Shown in pieces: positions 15,979 to 24,839 of a stretch of DNA of 64,000 nucleotides (its first letter is position 1; each line of letters opens with the position of its first letter). Made by a program: the position numbers and the translations under genes. Origin of the DNA: Streptomyces griseoviridis. GTDB lineage: Bacteria > Actinomycetota > Actinomycetes > Streptomycetales > Streptomycetaceae. Location of the stretch: assembly GCF_005222485.1 (NCBI RefSeq), contig NZ_CP029078.1, forward strand, positions 4,491,501 through 4,555,500, written 5' to 3'. The notes below the pieces were generated by a model. That model worked only from the letters and a program-made list of their open reading frames with translations. It was not told the DNA's origin and ran no database searches.

Positions 15979-16644
15979 CTACAAGTCGGGCGCGCTCACA
16001 CCCGTACGAGTGAGAGCCTCCACCACGGCGTCCACCACGGCCTCGACGTCGGGCACCCAGGGGGTGGCGGAGCCGGGCAGCGGCGCGCGCTCCCAGCGCA
16101 GTTCGCCCTCGCCCGTCTCGGACGGCGGCAGGGCGAGATAGCCGCCCTCGCCGTGGAAGCGGAGCGAGTGCGGCACCCAGTCCTGGGCGTAGAGCAGCTC
16201 GCCCAACTGCTCCATGGAGTAGGGCTTGACGAGGATCGCCCACCGGCTGGGCGTGGCGACGACCGGGCCGAGCCGGATGCCCGCCAGGTCGAGCGCGGCG
16301 AGGGCCTGCGCGGCGGCGTCCGCCGGCAGGCTGACCGCGCAGGGTGCCCGGCCGCCGGTCGCCAGGATGATCGGCGCGGTGGGCCGGTTCGTCCACCACC
16401 AGCGGACCATGCGGGCGTCCGTGGTGGCCGCGAGCACCGCGGGGTCGAAGGGGTGGGCACCGGGAATCGTGCACTCGGGGTCGGGGCAGGCGCAGCGGGA
16501 ACGACCCTCCGGGTCGGCCGGTACGCCAGGGAGTACGGGCCACTGCCATTCCGCCGCGAAGGTCAGGGCCGCGCTGATCAACTCAGCCCTCCCGTCGCCG
16601 CGCTGGGACAGGAGCCTGCGTCGCCTTCCGAGGATCTCGCGCAT
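15979..16644 (-). CDS. Bifunctional primase/polymerase-like protein
   Basis: 221 residues, ATG at 16644 with AAGGAA upstream. N-terminal LISAALTFAAEWQWPVLPG, a Cys/His region CACPDPECTIPGAHPFDP, then MVRWWWTNRPTAPIILATG and FHGEGGYLALPPSE place it in the family annotated in Streptomyces as prim-pol domain proteins. The acidic GVDLD motif seen in the other prim-pol protein of this window (2680-3672) is not preserved here (APCAVSLPADAA), so catalytic activity is doubtful. It follows the same orientation as the secreted protein gene but is separated by 44 bases. Confidence 0.75.
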   Translation of the reverse strand: MREILGRRRRLLSQRGDGRAELISAALTFAAEWQWPVLPGVPADPEGRSRCACPDPECTIPGAHPFDPAVLAATTDARMVRWWWTNRPTAPIILATGGRAPCAVSLPADAAAQALAALDLAGIRLGPVVATPSRWAILVKPYSMEQLGELLYAQDWVPHSLRFHGEGGYLALPPSETGEGELRWERAPLPGSATPWVPDVEAVVDAVVEALTRTGVSAPDL

Positions 16645-17276
16645 GAGCGCTCGTTCCTTTCCGTTGCACCGCTGGCAACACCGTGGGCCACATCACACCA
16701 TGTGTCGATCACTGGACTGTGCGTACCTGTTGGCGCATCACACCCCTGTCCGAGACAGAGGGAACCCCTACGGGCCGGTCATCGGCCTCGTCCGTGGCGG
16801 TCGCTGCCGCCGTGCCGTGCGCGCCCTTGCTCTCGCACGAGCAGGGGCAGGGCGTGGGAGTGGCGAAGTCTGGCGTCGTGCCGTCCCGCGTCGGTGCGTG
16901 TTTCTCTTCGCCTCCGCCACGGGAGGGTGGGGCACGGTCGTCGGTGGCTAAGACGCTCGGGTCGGTCACCAGGTTCCGGGTGGCGGTCAACCACCCCTGG
17001 CCTTCTCCGAGTACGTACCCATCACGACCGGTGTGACGCTCTGTGGAGCAAGGCCAGTCGACCGCAATACCCCGTAACCCGAGGCAGTTTTAAGCCAACT
17101 TTGCCTTTCGGTAAGAGTTCGTCGGGAGTCCCGCGGACACCACGAATCCCGGCAGGACAATGCTGGACATCCCCTGACGACTGCGTGTACATGTGGAGAC
17201 ACTGCCAGCGGCGCAGAATGACATGGGGGTTTGCGATGCTTCTGAGCAATACGCACCGGTCGGAAAGCCGGACACC
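16645..17276. other. Large divergent intergenic region
   Basis: About 630 bases between the second prim-pol gene and the PP2C-like gene. It should contain both promoters. Short open frames exist on both strands (for example 16709-16990 minus) but none has a ribosome site or convincing protein. No tandem repeat or tRNA seen. Confidence 0.55.
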
Positions 17277-18677
17277 ATGAACGCCCCTCACCCTCCGAAA
17301 GTGGCTGGAATCGATTCAGCAGTGCCCTCTCCCGCACAGACTGTCGCGCCGTCCCCGGCCTCCCCGATCGCCCCGGTCAGCTCGCCGACCCCGCCCGGCG
17401 CCCTGCTCCAGGACCGGCTCGCCGGCTGGGTCTCCGACCTCACCACGCTGCACGAACTCACCGAACGGCTGGCCCGCACCGCCTCGCTCGACGACGCGCT
17501 GCGCGAACTCCTGCGCGCCGGAGCCGCCCTGGTGGGCGCCCCGCGCGGGCTCATCGTCCTGGAGCCCGCCGACGGGCTCGGACCCGACACCACCGTGGGC
17601 CTCGGCCTGACCCGGGCCGACCTCGGTCATCTGGAGACGGTGCCGCGCGCCGCGACACCGCAGGGCCGCGTCCTCGACGGACTCGCGGACGCGGACGGCG
17701 ACATCACGCAGCCCGACCTCCTCGCCGAGGCCGGCCTCGACCCCAGGCACCGCGAGGTGGCCGCCCGGCTCGGCTGGGCGGCCAGCTACGCCCTCCCGCT
17801 GACCGCGGGCGCGGGGCAGCGCGTCGGCGCCGCCGTCTGGCTGTACGACGAACCCGCCGAACCCTCCGAGCGGCGGCGGCATCTGGCCGGGCTGTACGCG
17901 CGCGGCGCGGGCGCCCATCTGGCCCGGCTGGTCGAGGTGGAACGCACCCGCGCGGCCATGGCGACGATCCACGAGGAGCTGCTGCCCTCGCGGCTGCCCC
18001 GGGTGGCGGGGGTCCAGTTGGCGGTCAGGCACCGCGGCGGGCCGCGCGGCGGCGGCGACTGGTACGACGCGCTGCCGCTGCCGGACGCGGCGCTCGGTCT
18101 CGCCGTCGGCTCGGTGACCGGGTCCGGGCCGAGCGCGGTCGCCGCGATGGGCCGGCTGCGGGCCTCGCTGCGGGCGTACGCCGTCATGGAGGGCGAGGAC
18201 CCGGTCGCGGTCCTGTCCGACCTGGAGCTGCTGCTGCGGCTGACCGAGCCGGCCCGCTCCGCCACCGCCCTGTTCGCGTACTGCGAGCCCGCGCTGCGCA
18301 AGATCACCCTGGCGGGCGCGGGGCACTGCCCGCCGCTGCTGGTCGGCGAGCGGCGCACGGAGTTCGTGGAGACGACCGTCTCCGCGCCGCTCGGCATGCT
18401 GTCCTGCTGGGAGGCGCCGAGCGTGGAACTCGAGGTGCGGCCGGGCGAGACGGTGCTGCTGTACACCGACGGCCTGCTGCACCGCACCGGCGAGACCACC
18501 GACCAGGCGTTCGCCCGGCTGCACGCGGCGGCGGCGGGCGTGCCGCGGGCGGTGCGCCACGACCCCGACGCGGTCGCCGGGCACGTCCTGCGCACGATGC
18601 TGCCCGACGGCCTGGCCGAGGCGGACAGCGCGGAGGACGTGGTCCTGCTGGCGGCCCGCTTCGATCCGGCGGAGTGA
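17277..18677 (+). CDS. GAF / PP2C (SpoIIE-type) phosphatase-like protein
   Basis: 466 residues from the ATG at 17277 with GGAAAG upstream; a GTG at 17193 lacks a ribosome site. A Pro-rich N-terminus (to about 40) precedes a GAF domain (about 50-220) and a SpoIIE-type PP2C domain (about 235-465). Recognisable PP2C parts are RGGGDWYDALPLPD, LLYTDGLLHR and AEDVVLLAAR. The central motif normally GDVxGHG reads GSVTGSG, with Ser279 where a metal-binding Asp is expected, so activity may be reduced or lost. Family members usually dephosphorylate anti-anti-sigma factors; no such partner is adjacent. Confidence 0.87.
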   Translation: MNAPHPPKVAGIDSAVPSPAQTVAPSPASPIAPVSSPTPPGALLQDRLAGWVSDLTTLHELTERLARTASLDDALRELLRAGAALVGAPRGLIVLEPADGLGPDTTVGLGLTRADLGHLETVPRAATPQGRVLDGLADADGDITQPDLLAEAGLDPRHREVAARLGWAASYALPLTAGAGQRVGAAVWLYDEPAEPSERRRHLAGLYARGAGAHLARLVEVERTRAAMATIHEELLPSRLPRVAGVQLAVRHRGGPRGGGDWYDALPLPDAALGLAVGSVTGSGPSAVAAMGRLRASLRAYAVMEGEDPVAVLSDLELLLRLTEPARSATALFAYCEPALRKITLAGAGHCPPLLVGERRTEFVETTVSAPLGMLSCWEAPSVELEVRPGETVLLYTDGLLHRTGETTDQAFARLHAAAAGVPRAVRHDPDAVAGHVLRTMLPDGLAEADSAEDVVLLAARFDPAE

Positions 18678-18693
18678 GCCAGGGCCGGCCCCG

Positions 18694-18803
18694 GCCCGGC
18701 GGAGTGACCCGCCGGACACTCGGCCTGCCCCGGCCCGGTGGAGTGGGTCACAGGACACTCGTCCTGCCCCGCCCCCGTGGAGTGGGGCACAGGACACATC
18801 CGG
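18694..18803. repeat. ~40-bp degenerate tandem repeat, three copies
   Basis: Three copies of a unit containing GGTGGAGTGGGTCACAGGACACT and CCTGCCCC, starting soon after the PP2C-like stop codon and decaying along its length. No coding capacity; part of the stretch leading to the aminopeptidase promoter. Confidence 0.75.
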
Positions 18804-18967
18804 CGAAAGGTCCGACCGGGTCGGCGGGCCCGACAGGGTCATAACCCCCTCTACCCCCTTACGCGCGACACGTGCGACCGTACGATGTACGGGGTATGGG
18901 GGTCCCCCTACCCGGGCGAAGCCGAGAACCCGAGGGCGGGTCCCGCGCCGTATCGAGGAGGATGACC

Positions 18968-20428
18968 GTGGCCGAGGAGCTCAACCCGGAGAACCCGGAC
19001 GAGGCCGAGAAGCCGATCAAGCAGCGCAAGAACGGCCTGTACCCGGGCGTTTCCGACGAGCTGGCCGACAGCATGAAGTCCGGCTGGGCCGACACCGAGC
19101 TGCGGGACCTGCGGCCGATCGCGCAGGCCGCCGAGACCGCCGCCCGCCGCGCCGCGCTCTCCGCGCGCTTCCCCGGCGAGCGGCTGGTGATCCCCGCGGG
19201 CAACCTGAAGACCCGCTCCAACGACACGGAGTACGCCTTCCGCGCCTCCGTCGAGTACGCCTACCTCACCGGCAACCAGACCGAGGACGGCGTCCTCGTC
19301 CTGGAGCCCGTCGCGGGCGGCCACCGCGAGACGATCTACCTGCTGCCCCGCTCCGACCGGGAGAACGGCGAGTTCTGGCTCGCCGGGCAGGGCGAGCTGT
19401 GGGTCGGCCGCCGCCACTCCCTCACCGAGTCCGAGGCGCTGTACGGCATCCCCGCGTCCGACGTGCGCGAGCTGGCGGACGCGCTGCGCGAGGCCACCGG
19501 CCCCGTCCGCGTGGTGCGCGGGTACGACGCGGGCATCGAGGCCGCGCTGACCGACAAGGTCACCGCCGAGCGCGACGCCGAGCTGCGGACCTTCCTCTCC
19601 GAGGCGCGGCTCGTCAAGGACGACTTCGAGGTCGGCGAGTTGCAGAAGGCCGTCGACTCGACCGTGCGCGGCTTCGAGGACGTCGTGAAGGTCCTCGACA
19701 AGGCCGAGGCGACCAGCGAGCGCTACATCGAGGGAACGTTCTTCCTCCGTGCGCGCGTCGAGGGCAACGACGTCGGCTACGGCACCATCGCCGCCGCCGG
19801 GCCGCACGCCTGCACGCTGCACTGGGTGCGCAACGACGGCCCGGTGCGCTCCGGCGACCTGCTGCTGCTCGACGCGGGCGTCGAGACGCACACCTACTAC
19901 ACCGCCGACGTCACGCGGACGCTGCCGGTCAACGGCCGCTTCAGCGAGATCCAGCGGAAGATCTACGACGCGGTGTACGACGCCCAGGAGGCCGGCATCG
20001 CCGCCGTCCGCCCCGGCGCCAAGTACCGCGACTTCCACGACGCCGCCCAGCGGGTGCTCGCCGAGCGGCTCGTGACGTGGGGGCTCGTCGAGGGCCCGGT
20101 CGAGCGGGTGCTCGAACTCGGTCTCCAGCGCCGCTGGACCCTGCACGGCACCGGCCACATGCTCGGCATGGACGTGCACGACTGCGCCGCCGCGCGCGTC
20201 GAGTCGTACGTCGACGGGACGCTGGAGCCGGGCATGGTGCTCACCGTCGAGCCCGGTCTGTACTTCCAGGCCGACGACCTGACCGTGCCGCAGGAGTACC
20301 GCGGGATCGGGGTGCGGATCGAGGACGACATCCTCGTCACCGCCGACGGGAACCGGAACCTCTCCGACGGACTGCCCCGGGAGTCGGGCGAGGTCGAGAG
20401 CTGGATGGCCGGGCTGCTCAAGGGCTGA
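18968..20428 (+). CDS. pepP: Xaa-Pro aminopeptidase (aminopeptidase P family, M24)
   Basis: 486 residues from the GTG at 18968, seven bases after GAGGAGG; the ATG at 18962 is too close to that site. The N-terminal regulatory domain (about 60-210) is followed by the pita-bread M24 fold. Metal ligands lie in LLLLDAGVETHTYYTADVTRTLP (two Asp), HGTGHMLGMDVHD (His), MVLTVEPGLYF (Glu) and GIGVRIEDDILVT (Glu). Cytoplasmic enzyme removing an N-terminal residue before proline. An acidic, Pro-containing N-terminal extension (EELNPENPDEAEKP) is typical of the Streptomyces form. Confidence 0.94.
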   Translation: MAEELNPENPDEAEKPIKQRKNGLYPGVSDELADSMKSGWADTELRDLRPIAQAAETAARRAALSARFPGERLVIPAGNLKTRSNDTEYAFRASVEYAYLTGNQTEDGVLVLEPVAGGHRETIYLLPRSDRENGEFWLAGQGELWVGRRHSLTESEALYGIPASDVRELADALREATGPVRVVRGYDAGIEAALTDKVTAERDAELRTFLSEARLVKDDFEVGELQKAVDSTVRGFEDVVKVLDKAEATSERYIEGTFFLRARVEGNDVGYGTIAAAGPHACTLHWVRNDGPVRSGDLLLLDAGVETHTYYTADVTRTLPVNGRFSEIQRKIYDAVYDAQEAGIAAVRPGAKYRDFHDAAQRVLAERLVTWGLVEGPVERVLELGLQRRWTLHGTGHMLGMDVHDCAAARVESYVDGTLEPGMVLTVEPGLYFQADDLTVPQEYRGIGVRIEDDILVTADGNRNLSDGLPRESGEVESWMAGLLKG

Positions 20429-20437
20429 CGCACGGGT

Positions 20438-20471
20438 CGACGGCCGGGCACGGGTGCGTGCCCGGCCGTCG
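20438..20471. terminator. Bidirectional terminator between pepP and the CitG-like gene
   Basis: Perfect 15-base arms, CGACGGCCGGGCACG (20438-20452) and CGTGCCCGGCCGTCG (20457-20471), around a four-base loop, ten bases after the pepP stop. The facing gene is convergent, so it can serve both. Confidence 0.85.
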
Positions 20472-20575
20472 TCGTACCCGGCCGTCGTCGTACCCGGCCG
20501 TCGTCGTACCCGGTGGTCGTCCTGCCCGGTGGTCGTCCTGCCCGGTGGTCGTCGCGCCCGGTGGTCGTCGTGCGC
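20459..20575. repeat. 16-bp tandem repeat (CCCGGCCGTCGTCGTA / CCCGGTGGTCGTCCTG types)
   Basis: About seven copies of a 16-base unit in two variants, continuing directly from the right arm of the pepP terminator. The repeat seems to have grown out of the hairpin arm by slippage. Confidence 0.85.
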
Positions 20576-20587
20576 GGGTCGAGCGGG

Positions 20588-21430
20588 TCAGGCGGGCCAC
20601 CGCGGTGCGGCGGGCCGTCCGATCGGCAGGGAGTCGAGGAACAGGGCGCCCGCCAGCAGTCCCGCGCTGCCGCGTGGGCTCCACGCGCGCGCGTGCAGGT
20701 CGGCGTCGAGGGCGAGCAGGGCCGCGCGGCCGGCCGGCGTCGCCGTACCGCCCGCCTCCAGGACGCCCCTGGCGCCCGCCTGGACGTGCCGCAGGCCGTG
20801 CGGGCCGGCCGTGTGCAGCAACTCGGTGTCCTGGAGCGTCGACATCACGGTGAGCAGGGCGTCGAGGCCCGCCTCGGTCTCGTCCGCGCCGGCCGCGCGG
20901 GCCGCCGTCAGCGCCGTCACGGCCCGCCGTACGTGCGGGAAGCCCGCGCGGGCCTCGCCGCGCGCGCCGGCCGCGCCGTACCTGACGGAGATCGTCGAGC
21001 CCCTGGACGGGCGGCGCGGGGCGCCCCGGTCGGTGAACGCGGCGAGCCTGCGCGCCGTCGCGGCCACCTCCGGCGCCTTCGCGCCCGGGGTGAGCGCGGC
21101 CGCCGCGACCAGGAACCCGAGCGCCCACAGGGCGCCCCGGTGGCCGCCGCCGGTCAGGCCGACCGTGTGTTCGGTCGACCGGCCGATCGCGCCCAGTTCG
21201 GCGCGCAGCCCCGCGGTGGGCTCACCGGTGCGGCGGGCGGCGGCGGCCATCGCCGCGAGGCCGGGCGCGAGCGCCTTGGCCGACCAGCGCAGCGCGCGGT
21301 GGTCCCGGTGGGTGACGCGGGCGCCGAGGTCGCGCGGGTCGGGCAGCCCCGGCTTGGGTGCCAGGGCGAGCTGCCCGGTGAGCGCGCCGACGGCGGTCTG
21401 TGCCAGCTTCTCGTCCTCGGGTCCTGCCAT
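20588..21430 (-). CDS. Triphosphoribosyl-dephospho-CoA synthase (CitG/MdcB) family protein
   Basis: 280 residues. Family motifs are LALAPKPGLPDPRDLGAR near the N-terminus (compare TPKPGLVDRRN in CitG) and HTVGLTGGGHRGALWALGFLVAA in the middle. CitG/MdcB makes the prosthetic-group precursor of citrate lyase or malonate decarboxylase from ATP and dephospho-CoA. Neither enzyme is encoded in the window, so its client is elsewhere or the activity differs. It is Ala-rich and convergent with pepP. Confidence 0.8.
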   Translation of the reverse strand: MAGPEDEKLAQTAVGALTGQLALAPKPGLPDPRDLGARVTHRDHRALRWSAKALAPGLAAMAAAARRTGEPTAGLRAELGAIGRSTEHTVGLTGGGHRGALWALGFLVAAAALTPGAKAPEVAATARRLAAFTDRGAPRRPSRGSTISVRYGAAGARGEARAGFPHVRRAVTALTAARAAGADETEAGLDALLTVMSTLQDTELLHTAGPHGLRHVQAGARGVLEAGGTATPAGRAALLALDADLHARAWSPRGSAGLLAGALFLDSLPIGRPAAPRWPA

Positions 21431-21433
21431 CCG

Positions 21434-21571
21434 TCAGGAACCCGTCGGGGATGCCGATGACGCGGCCGACGACGTTGCCGACGGCGAGGCGTCGTCGGTG
21501 GGCCGGGGGCATCCGGTCACCGCCATCGCGCGGCGCCCGGTGCTGATCGGATCGCTGTGCTTTCTCGTCAT
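21434..21571 (-). CDS. Possible small ORF upstream of the CitG-like gene
   Basis: 45 codons from the ATG at 21571, ending three bases before the CitG-like start. The product is Ser/Ala-rich and ends in DASPSATSSAASSASPTGS. It could be a leader peptide or simply upstream sequence of the CitG-like gene. Weak support: no ribosome site and no recognisable family. Confidence 0.22.
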   Translation of the reverse strand: MTRKHSDPISTGRRAMAVTGCPRPTDDASPSATSSAASSASPTGS

Positions 21572-21694
21572 GAACATGGAAACTAGGGCGTCCGGCCGTC
21601 AGCCGGATGGGGTGAACCCAAGAACCAGCTGTGAATGCCAGGGAAGCCGAAGTCTGTCCGAAAACCCCTCAGCGGGCGGGGCGTCGGGCGCCGG

Positions 21695-22141
21695 TCAGAC
21701 CGCCATCAGCGGGGCGTCGTCGCGCCACTTCAGCAGCTTGTCGAAGCTCACCACCGTGCCGCCGCGGCCCGGCTTGTCGCCGATGTGGACGTGGTCGGCC
21801 AGTTCGCGGATGAGACACAGGCCCCGGCCGTGCTCGTCGTCGGGGCGGGCCTGGCGGACCGGGACGGCGGCGGTGAACCCCGGGCCGGAGTCCGCGACCT
21901 CGATCCGGCACTTCTCGCCGTCGAGGTAGGCGGTCACCCGGTACGCCTCCGACGGAGTGCCCCGGCCGCCGTCACCGCCGTGCTCGACGGCGTTCGCGCA
22001 CGCCTCGGTGAGGGCGAGCGAGAGGTCGAAGGAGATGTCGGGGTCGACGCCCGCGGTCTCCATGGTGCCGAGCAGCAGACGCCGGGCCAGCGGGACGCTC
22101 GCCGCCTCGCGCCTGAGATGGAGTGACCACCAGATGCTCAT
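21695..22141 (-). CDS. RsbW-like ATP-binding protein
   Basis: 148 residues. HATPase_c_2 fold: FDLSLALTEACANAVEHGGDG (N box), CRIEVADSGPGF, DEHGRGLCLIRELADHVHI and GGTVVSFDKLL. The N-terminus (SIWWSLHLRREAASVPLARRLLLGTMETAGV) is that of the small Streptomyces anti-sigma-kinase-like proteins. Stand-alone with no anti-anti-sigma or sigma gene next to it. Likely cytoplasmic regulator, target unknown. Confidence 0.9.
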   Translation of the reverse strand: MSIWWSLHLRREAASVPLARRLLLGTMETAGVDPDISFDLSLALTEACANAVEHGGDGGRGTPSEAYRVTAYLDGEKCRIEVADSGPGFTAAVPVRQARPDDEHGRGLCLIRELADHVHIGDKPGRGGTVVSFDKLLKWRDDAPLMAV

Positions 22142-22365
22142 GTTCCAGCCTCCTGGCCGCGGCTCGACATACCGTTACCTATTGCCGCGCACGGCCATCG
22201 GTAAGCGCACAGCGGACGTGATGCCGCCCATACAGCCGATGCGGGGGTCCCGGGAATCGGTGTATGTGCGGGCGGCCGGTGCCAGAACGTGATGTTCCGG
22301 GGCGCTGCCGACCTTGTGGACCTGCCGTGTGGGGGTGGTGGGCCCAGTGCGATGATGAGCCCGCC

Positions 22366-23223
22366 ATGACTGCCCCCCGCACCCGCACGGCGCGCTCCGG
22401 GAGAGACCTCCGGATACTGAGGGCCGCGGTGTTCGCCGCGGTCTGCGTCGTGCTGGCCGCCGCCGGGCACACCCTGGCCTCCTGCGCCACCGTCCCCGCG
22501 TGGACGCTCGGCGCGGGGTTCCTCGGCGTCTTCCTGATCGCCGCGCCGCTCGCCGGACGCGCCCGCTCGCTGCCCGCGGTCGCCGCCCTGCTCGCGGTCG
22601 GACAGACCTCGCTGCACACGCTGTTCGGCCTGGGGCAGCACACGGCCGGGCCGACCGGCATGGCCGGGATGCCGGGGATGGCCGCGGCGCCCGCTGGCTC
22701 ATCGGTGGCGGACACCTCGCTGGTCGCGCACGCCGCGCGGCTGGTGTGCGGGAGCGCCGCCGCGGCGATCAGTCCCGCGCAGGCCCGCAGGATCCTCACC
22801 GACGCGCGGCTCGACCCGGACACCCTGACCGCGGGGCACCACACCACGGACGCGCTCTCCGCCGGCGCGTCGGGTCCCGCCGCGCTGCTGCCGTCCCTGC
22901 CGATGCTGCTCGGCCACGTCCTCGCGGCGATCGCGGCCGGCTGGCTGCTGCGCCGCGGTGACCTCGCGCTGCTGCGGATCGTCGCCCTGTCGACGGTGTC
23001 CGCGCACGCGGTCGCCGAGGGCGCGCTCGTCCGCTCCCTGCGCGCGGCCCTCGCGCTGGTGCGCGCCCTCTGCGCGGGGCTCGTCGCGCTGCCCGAGGCG
23101 GGTCCGCGTCCGCCGCGCGCCGACACCGGCGCGTCCCGCACCCCGCGGGAGGCGGCGCTCCAGCACACGGTCGTCAGGCGCGGGCCGCCCGCGTCCCGCG
23201 CCCTCCTCACGCTCGCCGCCTGA
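22366..23223 (+). CDS. Multi-pass membrane protein of the copper cluster
   Basis: 285 residues from the ATG at 22366 (MTAPRTRTARSGRD). Hydrophobic segments at about 20-40, 48-68, 72-90 and 170-195 suggest four membrane helices near the N-terminal half. A loop between helices contains MAGMPGMAAA and GQHTAGPTG, giving several Met and His that could bind copper. It is the first plus-strand gene before YcnI, SCO, PCuAC and CopCD, so a copper role is a context-based inference. Confidence 0.75.
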   Translation: MTAPRTRTARSGRDLRILRAAVFAAVCVVLAAAGHTLASCATVPAWTLGAGFLGVFLIAAPLAGRARSLPAVAALLAVGQTSLHTLFGLGQHTAGPTGMAGMPGMAAAPAGSSVADTSLVAHAARLVCGSAAAAISPAQARRILTDARLDPDTLTAGHHTTDALSAGASGPAALLPSLPMLLGHVLAAIAAGWLLRRGDLALLRIVALSTVSAHAVAEGALVRSLRAALALVRALCAGLVALPEAGPRPPRADTGASRTPREAALQHTVVRRGPPASRALLTLAA

Positions 23224-23355
23224 GCGACGCGACCTCCACCGCCGGTGCGGAAGGGGCCGCCGTCGTGCGGCACACACGCGTGCCCGCGTTCTCGCGTCCC
23301 GCGCGCGTATCCCCCTCCAGCATCTGAACCCACTCGAAGTGGAGTGCATCCGTCC

Positions 23356-24105
23356 ATGAAGGCTTCTCGTCGTCTCGCCGCCGCCTGCGCCCTCGCAGGC
23401 ACCGCCGTCCTGGCCCTCTCCGCCCCCGCGTTCGCGCATGTCAGCGTGGCCGCCGAGGGCACCGCCGCCAAGGGCGGTTACGCGGTCGTCGACTTCAAGG
23501 TCCCCAACGAGCGCGACAACGCCTCGACCACCAAGGTCGAGGTCACCTTCCCCACCGACCACCCGCTGGCGTCCGTGATGCCGGAGCGGATCGCCGGGTG
23601 GACCGCCGAGGTCACCAAGTCCAAGCTGGCCAAGCCGCTGGAGATGCACGGGCAGAAGATCAGCGAGGCGGTCTCCAAGGTCACCTGGACCGCCGACGCC
23701 AAGGGCGGCATCCAGCCCGGCTTCTTCCAGAAGTTCCCCGTCTCCCTCGGCACCCTGCCCGAGGACACCGACGAACTGGTCTTCAAGGCCGTCCAGACGT
23801 ACGACAACAAGGAGGTCGTGCGCTGGATCGAGGTCCAGGAGGACGGCCAGGAGGAGCCGGAGAACCCCGCCCCGGTCCTCGCCCTGTCCGCCGCGTCCGA
23901 GGACGGCCACCACGGTTCCTCCGCCACCGGGAAGACCTCGGACAAGGACGCCGACACCGCCAAGACCACCGAGACCGCGGCCGCCGACACCGGCGGCTCG
24001 GGCACCGACACCACTGCGCGCGTGCTGGGCGTCGTGGGCATCGTCGTCGGCGCCCTTGGCGTGGCCTACGGCGTTCTGGCCGGCCGTCGGCGTACCAACG
24101 TCTGA
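23356..24105 (+). CDS. YcnI family copper-binding protein
   Basis: 249 residues. The signal peptide ends in APAFA and the mature protein begins with HVSV, giving the N-terminal His that YcnI proteins use to bind copper. The YcnI/DUF1775 domain spans about 28-165 (VDFKVPNERDNASTTKVEV, TYDNKEVVRWIE). A Thr/Asp/Lys linker (GKTSDKDADTAKTTE) leads to a C-terminal membrane helix (about 220-240) and RRR anchor. Exported and membrane-attached, it likely binds Cu(II) outside the cell for the downstream chaperones. Confidence 0.92.
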   Translation: MKASRRLAAACALAGTAVLALSAPAFAHVSVAAEGTAAKGGYAVVDFKVPNERDNASTTKVEVTFPTDHPLASVMPERIAGWTAEVTKSKLAKPLEMHGQKISEAVSKVTWTADAKGGIQPGFFQKFPVSLGTLPEDTDELVFKAVQTYDNKEVVRWIEVQEDGQEEPENPAPVLALSAASEDGHHGSSATGKTSDKDADTAKTTETAAADTGGSGTDTTARVLGVVGIVVGALGVAYGVLAGRRRTNV

Positions 24106-24185
24106 GGTCCGATCACCGCCGTTCCGCACCGGGGTCCGCCGGACCCCGGTGCGGGCCGGAGCACTCACATCTGGGACATTTTCCT

Positions 24186-24839
24186 ATGCGCAAGAAGACG
24201 TTCGCCGCGGCCGCGCTGCTCGCCGCCGCCACCCTGACCCTCTCCGCCTGCGGCAGCGGCGACGACAGCAACTCGCCCGTCGCCGTGGTCTCCGAGGAGA
24301 CCACGCAGCAGGCCGCCACCCTCCTCGACCAGCCGTTCGAGAAGCCCGACCTCGTCCTGACCGACACCCAGGGCGAGAAGTACGACCTCCGCAAGGAGAC
24401 CAAGGGCCGGCCCACCCTCGTCTACTTCGGCTACACCCACTGCCCCGACGTGTGCCCGCTGACGATGAACAACCTCGCGGTCGCCAAGAAGCAGCTCTCC
24501 AAGGCCGAACAGGACCAGCTGCGGATCGTGTTCGTCACCACCGACCCCGACCGTGACACCCCGTCCGAACTCGGCACCTGGCTCAAGGGCATCGACCCCC
24601 AGATCGTCGGCCTGACCGGCGACTTCGCCACCATCCAGGCCGGCGCCCGCACCCTGGGCATCTCCATCGAGCCGACCCAGAAGGACAAGAAGACCGGCAA
24701 GACCGTCTCCATGCACGGCACCCAGGTCATCGCCTTCTCCCCGAAGACGGACGGCGGTTACGTCCTCTACGGCGAGGACGCCACCGTCGACGACTACACC
24801 AAGGACCTCCCCAAGATCGTCAAGGGGGAGAACCCGTGA
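24186..24839 (+). CDS. SCO1/SenC-type copper chaperone lipoprotein
   Basis: 217 residues. Lipobox LSAC with Cys22, then a thioredoxin-fold SCO domain: CPDVC (Cys86 and Cys90) and the distal His177 in SMHGTQ, the three copper ligands. SCO proteins deliver copper to the CuA site of cytochrome c oxidase. Its TGA overlaps the GTG of the PCuAC gene, so the two are translationally coupled, as expected for partners in oxidase maturation. Confidence 0.95.
   Translation: MRKKTFAAAALLAAATLTLSACGSGDDSNSPVAVVSEETTQQAATLLDQPFEKPDLVLTDTQGEKYDLRKETKGRPTLVYFGYTHCPDVCPLTMNNLAVAKKQLSKAEQDQLRIVFVTTDPDRDTPSELGTWLKGIDPQIVGLTGDFATIQAGARTLGISIEPTQKDKKTGKTVSMHGTQVIAFSPKTDGGYVLYGEDATVDDYTKDLPKIVKGENP

Noticed and set aside
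16709..16990. 93-codon minus-strand open frame in the large intergenic region
   Set aside because: No ribosome site, no recognisable family, low-complexity composition.
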